The position numbers were made by a program, and so were the translations under genes. Below are positions 8,549 through 17,634 of a stretch of DNA of 64,000 nt, piece by piece. Position 1 is the stretch's first letter, and each line of letters opens with the position of its first letter. Location: positions 62,001 through 126,000 of the forward strand of contig CAVZVI010000009.1 of the NCBI GenBank assembly GCA_963778675.1, in the 5' to 3' direction. Source of the stretch: CAWCDJ01 sp963778675 (GTDB taxonomy: Bacteria; Acidobacteriota; Terriglobia; Bryobacterales; Bryobacteraceae). Under the pieces are notes generated by a model. That model did no database searches, had not been told where the DNA came from, and saw nothing but the letters and a program-made list of their open reading frames with translations.

Positions 8549-11143
8549 TTACAGTTCGCCGATCAGGTGCGGGATGTTGGCCAGCGGTTGGCCGCTGCCG
8601 ACGCTGATCGCCACCTTGCCGTTCGGAAGGTCAGCCGAAGGCACCGAAAAACTCACCTGCCGGCTCTCGCCCGCGCGCAGGCGAATACGCTGGAAGCCGC
8701 GGAGATTGCGAATCGGAGCTTCGTCTCCGGGGCCGCCGGCGACGTATAGCTGCACCACTTCATCGCCATCGACCTTCGAAGTATTCTTGACCGTCGCGCG
8801 GATGTCGGCGCCCTTCTCCGTGCGTTTCGCGCTCAGGCCCGAATACTGGAACGTCGAATAGCTCAGGCCGAAACCGAACGGGTAAAGCGGATCGCCTTTG
8901 AAATAGCGATAGGTGTGGCCCTTCATGTTGTAGTCGGTGAACGCGGGAAGCTGCTCGGTGCTCTTGTAGAAGGTCACCGGCAGACGGCCCGCGGGGTTGT
9001 TTGTCCCTGCCAGAGTATCGGCGAGAGCGGTGCCGGCTTCTTCGCCGCCGTACCAGGCAGAAAGAATAGCGGCGGCGTGCTCCGCGGCGTAGTTCACGGC
9101 CACGGCGCTTCCACTGGTGAGAACGACCACGACCGGCTTGCCGGTGGCAACCATCGCTTGGAGCAGGTTCTCCTCCGTCTCGGGGAGTTCAATGGCCGTG
9201 CGGTCGTGCCCCTCGCCCTCCTGCGACCCGTTCAGGCCGACGCAGACGATGGCCACGTCGGAATCTTTGGCAAACTTCTCGGCCTCGGCGATCAGAACGG
9301 GGGCCGGTGGAATCCAGTTGAGTTGTGCGGAGCCTTCGGGGCCGGCCTGCTGGAACTCGACACGCACAGCATACCGGTGGCCGCCCTCCAACTGCAGCGG
9401 CGGAGGACCGGCGCGCCGGCCGCCCTGGCCCTGCCCTTGTCCCGGCCCGAGTCCGGTGGGCCTGAAGCCGGTGCGTCCGCTGGGAATAACCTCCTTGTCG
9501 TCGAGGAACAGTTTGATCTTCCCGTTGCGATTCCACTGTCCGGTGCGCGCCGCAACGACATAATCGCCGGTGGCCGGCGGCGTGAGCGTGCCGGTCCAGC
9601 GAATCGAATACTGGTTGCCGCTGATGGCCGCCATCACGGCCGGCTCTTCCATGAAGGAATCGAAGTACACGCGCGGCTCGCGTCGGCGGAGCTTTGGCTG
9701 ACCCTGGAATTCGGGGTTATCCCAATACTCGGCTAGAAGGCCCGGCGCGCCGTCGGGCGAGGTTAGAACATTCGAAGACACCAGAGCCGGCGTGCTCGAG
9801 GTGTAGGTTGCGCCCAGGGCGAATTGCACTTTAGCCTTGGCGAACTGCCTGGCGATGCCTTCGATCGGCGTCACCTGCTTGGACGAGATGCCGTTGTAGT
9901 TTCCCAGGAGAGCAACGGGATCGTCGGCGGACGGGCCGATTACCGCGATCTTGCCGATCGTGGATCTCAGAGGCAGGATGCCGCGTTCGTTCTTCAGCAG
10001 GACGATGGCTTCCCGCTCCGCGTCGCGCGCGAGTTGCCGGTGCGCCGTGGAATCGTTCTCGGAGTATGGAATTTTCGTATACGGCACACGTTCCGGCGGA
10101 TCGAACATGCCCAGACGGATGCGCGCCACGAAGAGGCGTTCGGCCGCTCGCGTGATCTCGGCCTCGGTAATCGTACCGGCTTTGACTTCATCGAGGAGGC
10201 TTCGATATTCGCCGCCGCAGGTCAGGTCCGTGCCCGCCTTCACGGCAGCTGCGGAGGCGGCACCCAGCGTGGGAGTGTATTTGTGGCTCCTGTAGATGTC
10301 GCCGATGGCGCCGCAATCGCTGACGACATAGCCTTGGAATCCCCACTGGTCTCGCAAACGTTTTTGAAGCAGGTCCGTGCTGGCGCAACCGGGTACTCCG
10401 TCCACGGAGTTATAGACGCACATGACGGAATCAGCCTTGCCTTCGGTCACCGCCGCCTTAAACGCCGGCAGATAAGTGTTGAGCAGGTCATATTCGCTAA
10501 CCTTGGCGTCGAAGCTGTGACGCAGAGGCTCCGGACCGCTATGCACGGCATAGTGCTTGGGCGTGGCGATGACCTTCAGGTATCGAGGATCGTCGCCTTG
10601 CATCCCCTTGACGAATGCCACGCCCATGCGGCTGGTGAGATATGGATCTTCGCCGTAGGTTTCCTGCCCGCGGCCCCAACGGGGATCCCGGAAGATATTG
10701 ATGTTCGGCGACCAGTAATCCAGATACGCGATGCGGCCCGGAGCCGCACCCGGGCCGACCTCGGCGACGGGGGGACGGCGCTGCGCCTCATGAAATTTGG
10801 CCCGCGCTTCGGTGGAGATGGCGTCGGCCATCCTTCGGACCAGGTCGGGATCGAAGCTCGCGCCCAGCCCGATCGGCTCGGGAAAGACGGTGGCGCGGCC
10901 CTGGGCGACGCCGTGCAGCGCCTCGTTCCACCAGTTGTAGACAGGGATGCCGAGACGCGGGATGGCGGGAGCGCTGTTCTGCATCTGGAGCACCTTCTCT
11001 TCGAGGGTCATTCGGGAAACGAGATCCGCCGCCCGTTTCTCAGGCGATAGGCTGGGATCGAGGTATGGTGCGTTGGCAGGCTGCTGGCCGAACGACGCGG
11101 CAGACAGCGCCAGGAATGCAACTGCGAACGTGGTGGATCTCAA
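8549..11143 (-). CDS. secreted GH3 beta-glucosidase/beta-xylosidase with PA14 insertion
   Basis: The protein is 864 residues with a Sec signal peptide (first 20). The GH3 N-terminal barrel spans about 30-350, with catalytic nucleophile Asp276 in V-V-S-D-C-G-A, the sequence usual in beta-xylosidase/plant-type GH3 enzymes. The GH3 C-terminal domain is interrupted by a PA14 domain (about 468-615), followed by a fibronectin-III-like tail ending near L-R-A-G-E-S-R-Q-V-S-F. A Gly/Gln/Arg/Pro-rich insert lies at about 564-581 inside PA14. The start is a TTG with AGGAG just upstream. The gene follows the GH95 remnant and the CE1 esterase on the same strand. It probably trims xylo- or gluco-oligosaccharides released by the other enzymes. 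Confidence 0.9.
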   Translation of the reverse strand: MRSTTFAVAFLALSAASFGQQPANAPYLDPSLSPEKRAADLVSRMTLEEKVLQMQNSAPAIPRLGIPVYNWWNEALHGVAQGRATVFPEPIGLGASFDPDLVRRMADAISTEARAKFHEAQRRPPVAEVGPGAAPGRIAYLDYWSPNINIFRDPRWGRGQETYGEDPYLTSRMGVAFVKGMQGDDPRYLKVIATPKHYAVHSGPEPLRHSFDAKVSEYDLLNTYLPAFKAAVTEGKADSVMCVYNSVDGVPGCASTDLLQKRLRDQWGFQGYVVSDCGAIGDIYRSHKYTPTLGAASAAAVKAGTDLTCGGEYRSLLDEVKAGTITEAEITRAAERLFVARIRLGMFDPPERVPYTKIPYSENDSTAHRQLARDAEREAIVLLKNERGILPLRSTIGKIAVIGPSADDPVALLGNYNGISSKQVTPIEGIARQFAKAKVQFALGATYTSSTPALVSSNVLTSPDGAPGLLAEYWDNPEFQGQPKLRRREPRVYFDSFMEEPAVMAAISGNQYSIRWTGTLTPPATGDYVVAARTGQWNRNGKIKLFLDDKEVIPSGRTGFRPTGLGPGQGQGQGGRRAGPPPLQLEGGHRYAVRVEFQQAGPEGSAQLNWIPPAPVLIAEAEKFAKDSDVAIVCVGLNGSQEGEGHDRTAIELPETEENLLQAMVATGKPVVVVLTSGSAVAVNYAAEHAAAILSAWYGGEEAGTALADTLAGTNNPAGRLPVTFYKSTEQLPAFTDYNMKGHTYRYFKGDPLYPFGFGLSYSTFQYSGLSAKRTEKGADIRATVKNTSKVDGDEVVQLYVAGGPGDEAPIRNLRGFQRIRLRAGESRQVSFSVPSADLPNGKVAISVGSGQPLANIPHLIGEL

Positions 11144-11144
11144 T

Positions 11145-11906
11145 TCAATCTCCTGTCGGGTCTTCCCCGCCTTTCTTGAGGCGGGCTAAACGCTCGTCCG
11201 TGGGCAACATCTCGACCGCAGGATCGGCCGCCGGCATCTCAAGCTCAACGCGGCGGAACAGCTTCTGGTGGTCAGCCAGGTGAGCAGCTTTCAACGAGCC
11301 GTAGGGCTTCGAGGTGCGACTCAGGTACAGCGCGCAGGCGGCGGCCGGATCCCCGCCGCGATAGTCCGTCGCAGCCACCACCAGCAGAGTCACGGCGTTG
11401 GCTTTGGTGACGACCAGATCGCTGCCGGCAACCTCGACCTTGCCGCCTTCGGCCATGGCGCGCAGAACTCCGCGGAACTTTACCCCGGTCTGCTCCAGTT
11501 GATCCGTTTCTTTCTTGCGAGCTTCGGGGCTCTGATTCGGTCCCATCCAGAAAGTCGAATGGGCAATCGCCTCGCCGGTCAAGATCACGCGATCGGGCCT
11601 GGTCACCGACGTCTGGCTGTCCTGCGAGCGCGTGAGCGTCGCGTGCAACGATACCTGGCCCGGCTTATCGCAGGAGACCCGCACGACAATCGCCTGATCC
11701 GGCGCGGATGAAAACACCTCCCGCGTGAAAGCCGCGCCGCCGATTTTGTAAGTGACGCGCACGATGCCTGTCGCGAGGTTCAGTTCCCGGTGGTAGTCAG
11801 CGGAGTTCTCGTGGCCGGAAAATTCGATCTTCAGATCGCCCAGCGGCTGATAGGGTGGCTGCCGGTTAGGGATGCCCATCATGGATTTCTCTTCCAGCGA
11901 CCTCGC
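11145..11906 (-). pseudogene. GH95 alpha-L-fucosidase remnant, both ends missing
   Basis: About 255 residues match the N-terminal beta-sandwich half of GH95 fucosidases: M-M-G-I-P-N-R-Q-P-P-Y-Q-P-L-G-D-L, then R-E-V-F-S-S-A-P-D-Q-A-I-V-V-R and the T-D-E-R-L-A-R-L-K-K-G-G-E-D-P hinge. The family is normally near 780 residues. The first 100 or so residues, including any signal peptide, and the whole alpha/alpha-barrel catalytic domain are absent. The frame meets a TGA four codons after E-D-P, exactly in the leader of the GH3 gene. At the other end it runs without homology into the tail of the CE1 gene. It should have no fucosidase activity. It lies between two intact genes of the same strand, so a deletion within a former CE1-GH95-GH3 operon is the simplest reading. 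Confidence 0.75.
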
Positions 11907-11949
11907 TCCACGCGGGTTAGGGCCCGGCCGCGATGCTGGCGAAATCAAC

Positions 11950-13269
11950 TTATCTGAACAGAAGCTGCGCAAACGTATACAGGCTTCGCCTCCACGTCTG
12001 CCATTCGTGCGTGGTGCCGGGAGAGATGTAAACGTAGCTGTTGGTGATCCCGGCGGCGATCAGTTGTTCCTGGTGCCGCTTCAAGCCGTCCGGATTCTCC
12101 AGCGGCCGCTCCGAGCCGAAGCTCATAAAAAGCACTTTGACTTTCCTGTTGAACTCCGCCGGATTAGCCATGGCGCCGTTGTAAATGGTCTTGATATCGA
12201 ATGGCGGAGGCGTTGCCGGCGCGGTCCCGGATGCTCCGCCGCGCGCACCGCCGCGCCCGCCGAAGCCGATCGCGGGCCCGCCGCTGAACAAGCCGATGTA
12301 AGAAAACTTATCGAGGTTGGCCATGGTGACGGTCGCGGTCTGCATGCCGCCCATCGACAGGCCCGCCATCGCGCGGTGCGCCTGATCCGCCAGCGTGCGA
12401 TAGTTCGCGTCCACCCACGGAATCAAGTCGTTCACCATGAGTTGCCCGTATGCTCCTCCGGGAGGCCCGCCCGGCCCGCGACCGGCACCCGGAATTCCGC
12501 GACCGGCACCCGGAACTGCACTGGTCTCCATCACCACGATGAACGGCTTGATCTTGCCCGCGGCCAGCAGATTGTCCAGGATCAGGTTGGTGTGGCCCAT
12601 CTCCGTCCAGACGCGCTCGTCCTCGCCGCCGCCGTGCTGCAAGTACAGGACCGGATAGCGAGTCTTCAGGCTGGCGTCATACCCCGGCGGCGTGTACACA
12701 AAGATATGACGCCAGGCGCTGATCGATTTCGCATAGTAGTTCTTGATCCGGATATCCCCGTGGGGCACGTCCTTCAGGTCGTACCAATCGACGCCCGCCT
12801 CCGGGATCTCGAACCCGTTGCACATGTGGCTGTAGCCGATGAAACCGTTCGTAGCGGGATCGAGTACCGGCGCGCCATCGACGAACATCCAGTAGTTGTG
12901 ATAACCGGGGCTTTGTGGAGCGCTGGTGTAGGTCCACACCCCGTCGGCGCCCTTCTCCATATCCACCGGAATTGGGCTGAGGCTATTCTGCCCCGGCGTC
13001 ACAAGGCCCACCTGCACCTTCTGCGCATTCGGGGCGGTGAAATGGAAGGTCACCCGATTGTCGGCCTCGATCCGCGGATACTGAGCGCCGTAGAGGTTCA
13101 ACGGGTTCGCATGCGCCGTTCCGGGAGGCGCGTTCGCAGGCGCGACCGGAGGCGGCGACAACTCCTGCCTCCCAGCCGGCTTCCCGGCCGAGGCTTTTTT
13201 CGGCTGACCCAGACCGATACCACAGGCCAGAACAGCCATGCTGAAACCGAATAAGAATTGGCGATTCAT
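11950..13269 (-). CDS. secreted CE1-type esterase (feruloyl/acetyl-xylan esterase family) with N-terminal E-set domain
   Basis: The protein is 439 residues with a signal peptide (to about G-I-G-L-G-Q). An early-set (CBM48-like) beta-sandwich spans about 60-160, followed by an alpha/beta-hydrolase of the esterase D/CE1 family. The nucleophile is Ser305 in G-L-S-M-G-G, the oxyanion region is L-Y-L-Q-H-G-G-G-E, and the C-terminal His is in T-H-E-W-Q-T-W-R-R. Two Gly/Arg/Pro-rich inserts lie at about 252-274 and after residue 325. The family removes feruloyl or acetyl groups from arabinoxylan, and this role fits the neighbours. It is closely related to the last third of the tri-domain esterase at 26691-29741. 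The frame begins 12 bases inside a TCCTCC-containing leader. Confidence 0.87.
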   Translation of the reverse strand: MNRQFLFGFSMAVLACGIGLGQPKKASAGKPAGRQELSPPPVAPANAPPGTAHANPLNLYGAQYPRIEADNRVTFHFTAPNAQKVQVGLVTPGQNSLSPIPVDMEKGADGVWTYTSAPQSPGYHNYWMFVDGAPVLDPATNGFIGYSHMCNGFEIPEAGVDWYDLKDVPHGDIRIKNYYAKSISAWRHIFVYTPPGYDASLKTRYPVLYLQHGGGEDERVWTEMGHTNLILDNLLAAGKIKPFIVVMETSAVPGAGRGIPGAGRGPGGPPGGAYGQLMVNDLIPWVDANYRTLADQAHRAMAGLSMGGMQTATVTMANLDKFSYIGLFSGGPAIGFGGRGGARGGASGTAPATPPPFDIKTIYNGAMANPAEFNRKVKVLFMSFGSERPLENPDGLKRHQEQLIAAGITNSYVYISPGTTHEWQTWRRSLYTFAQLLFR

Positions 13270-13576
13270 AAATGTGTCCTCCCGCGAATCTCGACTCTAC
13301 CCGGCTATCGCGCGCCGGTTTCCGTTTACGGCTCCTGCCGTTCCCGGCGAGATAGCGCTTGCAACAAAGCGCTTCTGGTGCGCCATAGATCCGGAGTTTC
13401 CTCTTTCCATATACCTGGAACGCACAGTATACAACCGTTGCACGAGAGAACGATCGCTGGTCCATAGTTCGCCTTCCGCCGCACGCGGGCGGCATTTGCA
13501 GCCCGCCGTGGCCGAGGATAGCCCGGCTGGACATTCGGCGTGCAATCGCATACATTAGCGCCTTGAAGGACTGCCC
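13270..13576. promoter_or_regulatory. divergent regulatory region between CE1 esterase and sugar-binding-like gene, with LacI-type site
   Basis: This 307-base region divides two outward-facing genes. It contains TGCAATCGCATACA at 13541-13554, one mismatch from the palindromic pattern TGnAAnCGnTTnCA found at other genes of the island. The site ends 22 bases before the ATG at 13577, a position where a bound repressor would block transcription or elongation. A weaker, off-centre relative (TACAACCGTTGCA, 13430-13442) lies on the esterase side. No coding sequence was recognised. Confidence 0.5.
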
Positions 13577-14311
13577 ATGAACACTCCCCGGAACACCGCG
13601 TTGGCGGCTATCGGACTCCTGGCTGCATTTGCGTTTCAAGTCTCCTCCGCCCCGCAGGGCCGCGCCGCTCAACCCGCCACCCCGGATAATGCTCCGCGCA
13701 CCATTGCGCCTTACTTCTCGCCCGCGACAACGACCCCCAAGGCGCCGGACCGCGACGGCTTCCTCCAGCGGTGGCTGCTCCTCGAGCCCATAAGCAAGCC
13801 GAACCGCACGAACACAGTGTTCACCGACAGTTATGTCCGGAATGCCTTTAACACCGAGTACTTCCCCAACCAGTTCACCGTCATTCCCCACGACGGCGAC
13901 AAAGTGAAAGTCGGCGACCAGGAACTGGCATGGCATGCCCTGGATTCCACGAACTTCAATGTCAAGCTCTTTCGCTTTGCTTATGGGCTGAACAAGCCGA
14001 CGTACGGCGTCATCTTCTGGGCCGTTACCGTCGTCAACAGCCCGCGGGAAATTCACAACGCCCGCGTCGCCGTGGGCTCCAACGCGGCCTCCATCTGGTG
14101 GTTGAACGGCAAGGAAACCGTCGACCTCTTTACCGACCGCCGTATGGTGATGGACGATGTCGTCTCCAAACGGCTGACCCTGAATAAAGGCCGGAACGTC
14201 CTTCGCGGCGCGGTCATCAACGGCCCCGGCTTAAGCGATTTCTGCGTTCGCTTCATTGATGAGAACGACAAGCCGATCAAGGATCTGACCCTAACCCTGG
14301 CTGCAAACTAA
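13577..14311 (+). CDS. secreted beta-sandwich protein, putative sugar-binding partner of GH43 (copy 1)
   Basis: The protein is 244 residues with a signal peptide followed by a Pro/Ala-rich linker. The core begins with F-L-Q-R-W-L-L-L-E-P-I and E-Y-F-P-N-Q-F-T-V-I-P and ends in a jelly-roll-like half: V-A-V-G-S-N-A-A-S-I-W-W-L-N-G-K-E, then V-S-K-R-L-T-L-N-K-G-R-N-V-L-R. That half resembles the sugar-binding/PA14-like sandwiches attached to GH2 and related enzymes. No catalytic motif is visible. It sits 22 bases before a GH43 arabinanase gene. A clear paralogue at 25934-26629 sits directly after the paralogous GH43 gene, so the pairing is conserved although the order is swapped. The role is inferred as a carbohydrate-binding or accessory subunit. 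An LacI-type site lies just upstream. Confidence 0.7.
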   Translation: MNTPRNTALAAIGLLAAFAFQVSSAPQGRAAQPATPDNAPRTIAPYFSPATTTPKAPDRDGFLQRWLLLEPISKPNRTNTVFTDSYVRNAFNTEYFPNQFTVIPHDGDKVKVGDQELAWHALDSTNFNVKLFRFAYGLNKPTYGVIFWAVTVVNSPREIHNARVAVGSNAASIWWLNGKETVDLFTDRRMVMDDVVSKRLTLNKGRNVLRGAVINGPGLSDFCVRFIDENDKPIKDLTLTLAAN

Positions 14312-14333
14312 TTTGCATCGCGTCGGAGCGTTT

Positions 14334-15863
14334 ATGAAATCCCCTCTCTTAACGGTAGTGGTTGTTCTGGCCGCGGCAATTCCCGCGCTGCTCTCCCAGG
14401 TTGCGCCGGGTTCGCCGCGGGCGCTGAATGGCGAACCCTACATCCACGATCCCTCGACGGTCATTTTCTGCGAAGGCAAGTATTACACTTTTGGCACCGG
14501 CGGCGGCGGCCTGATCTCCGAAGACGGCTGGACCTGGCACGGCGGAGCCCAGCGACCCGGCGGCGGAGTCGCGCCCGACGTCATTCGCATCGGTGACCGC
14601 TACTACATGGCCTACGCCAGGGGAGGAGGCGGAATGAGCGGCGGTCACGCCAGCAATGTGTACGTTATGTGGACCAGGACGCTCGACCCCAAATCGCCCG
14701 ATTTCGGATTCAAAGATGAAACCGTTGTCGCGTCGTCTGACGGTATCGAAGATTGTGATGCCATCGACCCGTCCTTCCTGCTGGATCCCACAACGGGGCG
14801 CCTTTGGCTCACCTACGGGACGTATTTTGGCTTCATCCGCCTGGTGGAACTCGATCCCAAAACGGGACGCCGCATCGCCGGCAACCAGGCCTTGAATATT
14901 GGCATCGACATGGAAGCTACTGACCTGATCTATCGCGATGGCTGGTACTACCTCCTGGGCACTCACGGAACATGCTGCGACGGCGCCAACTCCACCTACA
15001 ATATCCGCGTGGCCCGCTCCAGAAAAGTGACCGGCCCGTACGTCGATAACGTGGGCATCGACGCGCTCAAGGGAGGCGGCAAGCTGGTCGCCGCGGCCAG
15101 CGGCCGATTCGTCGGCCCTGGCCACTTCGGCCGCATGGACCTGGGCGATGGCGTCGAGAAATTCTCTTGTCATTACGAAGCCGATCTGGACCGCGGCGGC
15201 CGCAGCGTACTGGATATCCGCCCGCTGCTCTGGAAAGACGGATGGCCGGTAGGCGGCGACAATTTCCAGGAGGGCACCTACGAAATCGAGTCGGAGCGCA
15301 GCGGTTTTGCGCTGGAGCTGGGGGTGGAGTTCGTGCGGATGCCACGCGTCGGAGGATTTGGGGGCTTCGGCGGAGGTCGCGGCGGCCGGGGCGCGGCTCC
15401 GGGCGCTCCCCGCGCTCCTGCTCCGGCGCCCGTGCCGCCTCCAGTGACACCGGTCGCCGCGCAGCAACTCTCCGACGTTTCGGCTAACTGGCCCGCTGGA
15501 AACCTCGACATTCGGCTCGGCGACTACATGATGCGGCCGCATCAGAAGTGGACCATCGCGCCTGTCCCCGACGCCGGCGGCTATCCCGGGTCGCCCTATT
15601 TCAGGATCATGATTGCCGGTACGGATCGCACGTTAGCCGCGACCGCCGAGGGTGAACTTGTGGCGCTGCCCGCGTTTACTGGCGCTCCCGAACAACTGTG
15701 GCGCATCGACCAGTTGACCGACGGAACTTACCGCATCATGCCCAAGGCGGTCCCCAATTCCAGGGAGCCGTTGGCCCTGACCGCGGTGGGCCACAGTACG
15801 CCTACCTTGGCCAAATTCGACCCCAAGAGCGACAAGTCGCGCTGGAACTTCAAAAAGCCCTGA
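14334..15863 (+). CDS. secreted GH43 endo-arabinanase-like enzyme with beta-trefoil-like C-domain (copy 1)
   Basis: The protein is 509 residues with signal peptide M-K-S-P-L-L-T-V-V-V and a hydrophobic run. A five-bladed GH43 propeller spans about 35-320. Catalytic base Asp39 lies in I-H-D-P-S-T. The arabinanase-type segment Y-Y-L-L-G-T-H-G-T-C-C-D-G-A precedes Y-N-I-R-V-A-R-S. A Gly/Arg/Ala/Pro-rich linker (about 340-375) leads to a C-terminal domain resembling ricin/RICIN_14 beta-trefoils (P-H-Q-K-W-T-I; L-W-R-I-D-Q-L-T-D-G-T-Y-R-I). The likely reaction is hydrolysis of alpha-1,5-arabinan, outside the cytoplasm. I chose the ATG at 14334 (GGAG upstream) over a TTG at 14313. It is the paralogue of 24369-25886. 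Confidence 0.85.
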   Translation: MKSPLLTVVVVLAAAIPALLSQVAPGSPRALNGEPYIHDPSTVIFCEGKYYTFGTGGGGLISEDGWTWHGGAQRPGGGVAPDVIRIGDRYYMAYARGGGGMSGGHASNVYVMWTRTLDPKSPDFGFKDETVVASSDGIEDCDAIDPSFLLDPTTGRLWLTYGTYFGFIRLVELDPKTGRRIAGNQALNIGIDMEATDLIYRDGWYYLLGTHGTCCDGANSTYNIRVARSRKVTGPYVDNVGIDALKGGGKLVAAASGRFVGPGHFGRMDLGDGVEKFSCHYEADLDRGGRSVLDIRPLLWKDGWPVGGDNFQEGTYEIESERSGFALELGVEFVRMPRVGGFGGFGGGRGGRGAAPGAPRAPAPAPVPPPVTPVAAQQLSDVSANWPAGNLDIRLGDYMMRPHQKWTIAPVPDAGGYPGSPYFRIMIAGTDRTLAATAEGELVALPAFTGAPEQLWRIDQLTDGTYRIMPKAVPNSREPLALTAVGHSTPTLAKFDPKSDKSRWNFKKP

Positions 15864-15945
15864 GTCTGGTAAATCGAACGGGCTTATACCCTTTCGGCGG
15901 CTCGCCCGGCGATCGCAGGCGCGCTGCCTTGGATCCAATGCGGCC

Positions 15946-17622
15946 TCAACTCAGCAGCCTTCTGCGCAATTCTCCTTCGGGATCGTCTACCATGCGGCAG
16001 CGATTGTCCCACACCATCGTTTGATTTCGGACCGGATCGCTCGGGGTCCAGGTCAATCCGGGCTGGCGCGGATTTCCCGTGCGCGCGAAATTTACCCATG
16101 CCGTGGCCATCTTGTTCGCCAGCGCTTGCGCCTCGGGTGTATGGCCGGTGCCCTGCTCGCAGCGCTTCGTGTTGTCGAAGCAGAAGGCCAGTTCGGCGGT
16201 GTGCCACGCGCCCGCGTCCTCCAGCATCGGCGACTGCCAGGTGAAGTAATACTGATACACAGGCGCCGCCTTGAGCTCATATTTCAGCCTGGCCATGCGT
16301 GCGATATTGTTGCGGACCAGAAGACCGCTCACGCCGTACGACAGCGTCCGGATGCTCTTTTCCGGGTGTGCCTTCTTCATGGCATCGATGAGTGCGGTAG
16401 CCTTGGCATCGCCGAGCACGCCCGCGAGCGTAGCGTGCCACTCCGCTTCGGTCGGCCGCGACGACATGCGATTGCCCTCTTCGCTCACCGAGCCAATCAG
16501 CATCGGTACGTTCCTGGAAATATCGGGAGCGGCGTCATAGAACGAGCGCATTGTAATGATCTTGCCGTCCACGGTAGGTCCGGCTCCGACGCGCGGCGTC
16601 GGTCCGGCGGGCGAGCCCATTCCGAGCGTCCGCTGCGCAGGCGGATTGATTTTGGCCGCGGCTGCAGTTGCGGCCGCGTTCAGCTTCGCCCACTCCATCT
16701 TCTGCAGCGAGGCGAGGTCGCGCGGTCCCAACTCCAGTTCCTTCATGACCTGCCGGGCAAACTCCAGGGATTGCTCGGCACTGGGGAAATTCCCGCCGCC
16801 GCCCGACTGCACGGACGCGCGATGGAACAGCCCTGCCGCCGAAGGCATCCCCATCAGCGCCGTGACTTTCGAACCACCGCCCGATTGCCCGTAAATCATG
16901 ACGGCGTTGGGATCGCCGCCGAAATTCGCGATATTATCCCGCACCCAGCGAAGCGCCGCGACCAGGTCCGTCATACTCACGTTCACGGAATCGGCGTACG
17001 CCTGGCCGCCGACCTCGGACAAATCGAAGAACCCGAGTATGTTCAGACGATGGTTGACGGTGACCGACACGGCGTCGTGCCGGCGCGCCAATTGCGCGCC
17101 TTCCTGCGAGGGCAGTTCATAGGAGGAGCCAAAAACGAAGCCTCCGCCGTGGAAATACACCAGTACCGGACGCTTGCCCGTGAGCGCCGGAGTCCACACG
17201 TTCAGCTTGAGCATGTCTTCGCTCATGTAGCCGTCGTCCCAGTCCTGGAGGAACGATTGTTCGATTGCCGTGTAGTCGTGCAGGCGCTGCGGGCAGTTGG
17301 CGCCGTAGATCAGGGCAGGGTATTCGCCGTCCCACGGCTTCGGTGGCTTCGCCGGTAGCCAGCGGTTCTCCCCGCCGGTGTTCTGGCCATATGGAATTCC
17401 CTTGAACGTGAAAACGCCGGCATCGATGTAGCCGCGCACTTTTCCGTATTGTGTTTTCGCGACCGCCGAACGAGGCGTGGAGCAACCGCCGGCGGCTTGG
17501 TGCGCAGCGGTCTTGGTGCTGTCGGCCGCTTCGGCGGCGAATGCGGCACCCATTCCGGCCGCCGGCATCAGCAGCGCCTGGCGGCGATTGAATTTCCCCC
17601 GATTATCTTCTGATTTGGACAT
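15946..17622 (-). CDS. Tat-exported type-B carboxylesterase
   Basis: The protein is 558 residues with a Tat-like signal (N-R-R-Q-A-L-L-M-P-A followed by Ala/Gly). The alpha/beta-hydrolase of the carboxylesterase B family shows E-D-M-L-K-L-N-V-W-T-P, an oxyanion-hole H-G-G-G-F and nucleophile Ser247 in Y-G-Q-S-G-G-G. The usual G-E-S-A-G-G is changed to G-Q-S-G-G-G, a variation known in bacterial members. A Pro/Gly-rich stretch is present around 345-360. It probably removes acyl groups from plant polymers or small esters. It is the last gene of a leftward set (GH43, GH51 remnant, esterase), 12 bases after the remnant's stop. GGAGAG precedes the ATG. Confidence 0.87.
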   Translation of the reverse strand: MSKSEDNRGKFNRRQALLMPAAGMGAAFAAEAADSTKTAAHQAAGGCSTPRSAVAKTQYGKVRGYIDAGVFTFKGIPYGQNTGGENRWLPAKPPKPWDGEYPALIYGANCPQRLHDYTAIEQSFLQDWDDGYMSEDMLKLNVWTPALTGKRPVLVYFHGGGFVFGSSYELPSQEGAQLARRHDAVSVTVNHRLNILGFFDLSEVGGQAYADSVNVSMTDLVAALRWVRDNIANFGGDPNAVMIYGQSGGGSKVTALMGMPSAAGLFHRASVQSGGGGNFPSAEQSLEFARQVMKELELGPRDLASLQKMEWAKLNAAATAAAAKINPPAQRTLGMGSPAGPTPRVGAGPTVDGKIITMRSFYDAAPDISRNVPMLIGSVSEEGNRMSSRPTEAEWHATLAGVLGDAKATALIDAMKKAHPEKSIRTLSYGVSGLLVRNNIARMARLKYELKAAPVYQYYFTWQSPMLEDAGAWHTAELAFCFDNTKRCEQGTGHTPEAQALANKMATAWVNFARTGNPRQPGLTWTPSDPVRNQTMVWDNRCRMVDDPEGELRRRLLS

Positions 17623-17634
17623 TTCTCTCTCCTG

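Noticed and set aside
11166..11185. 7-bp hairpin CCCGCCT/AGGCGGG before the GH3 gene as a terminator
   Set aside because: It lies inside conserved GH95 codons (R-L-K-K-G-G) and has no T-run in either direction.
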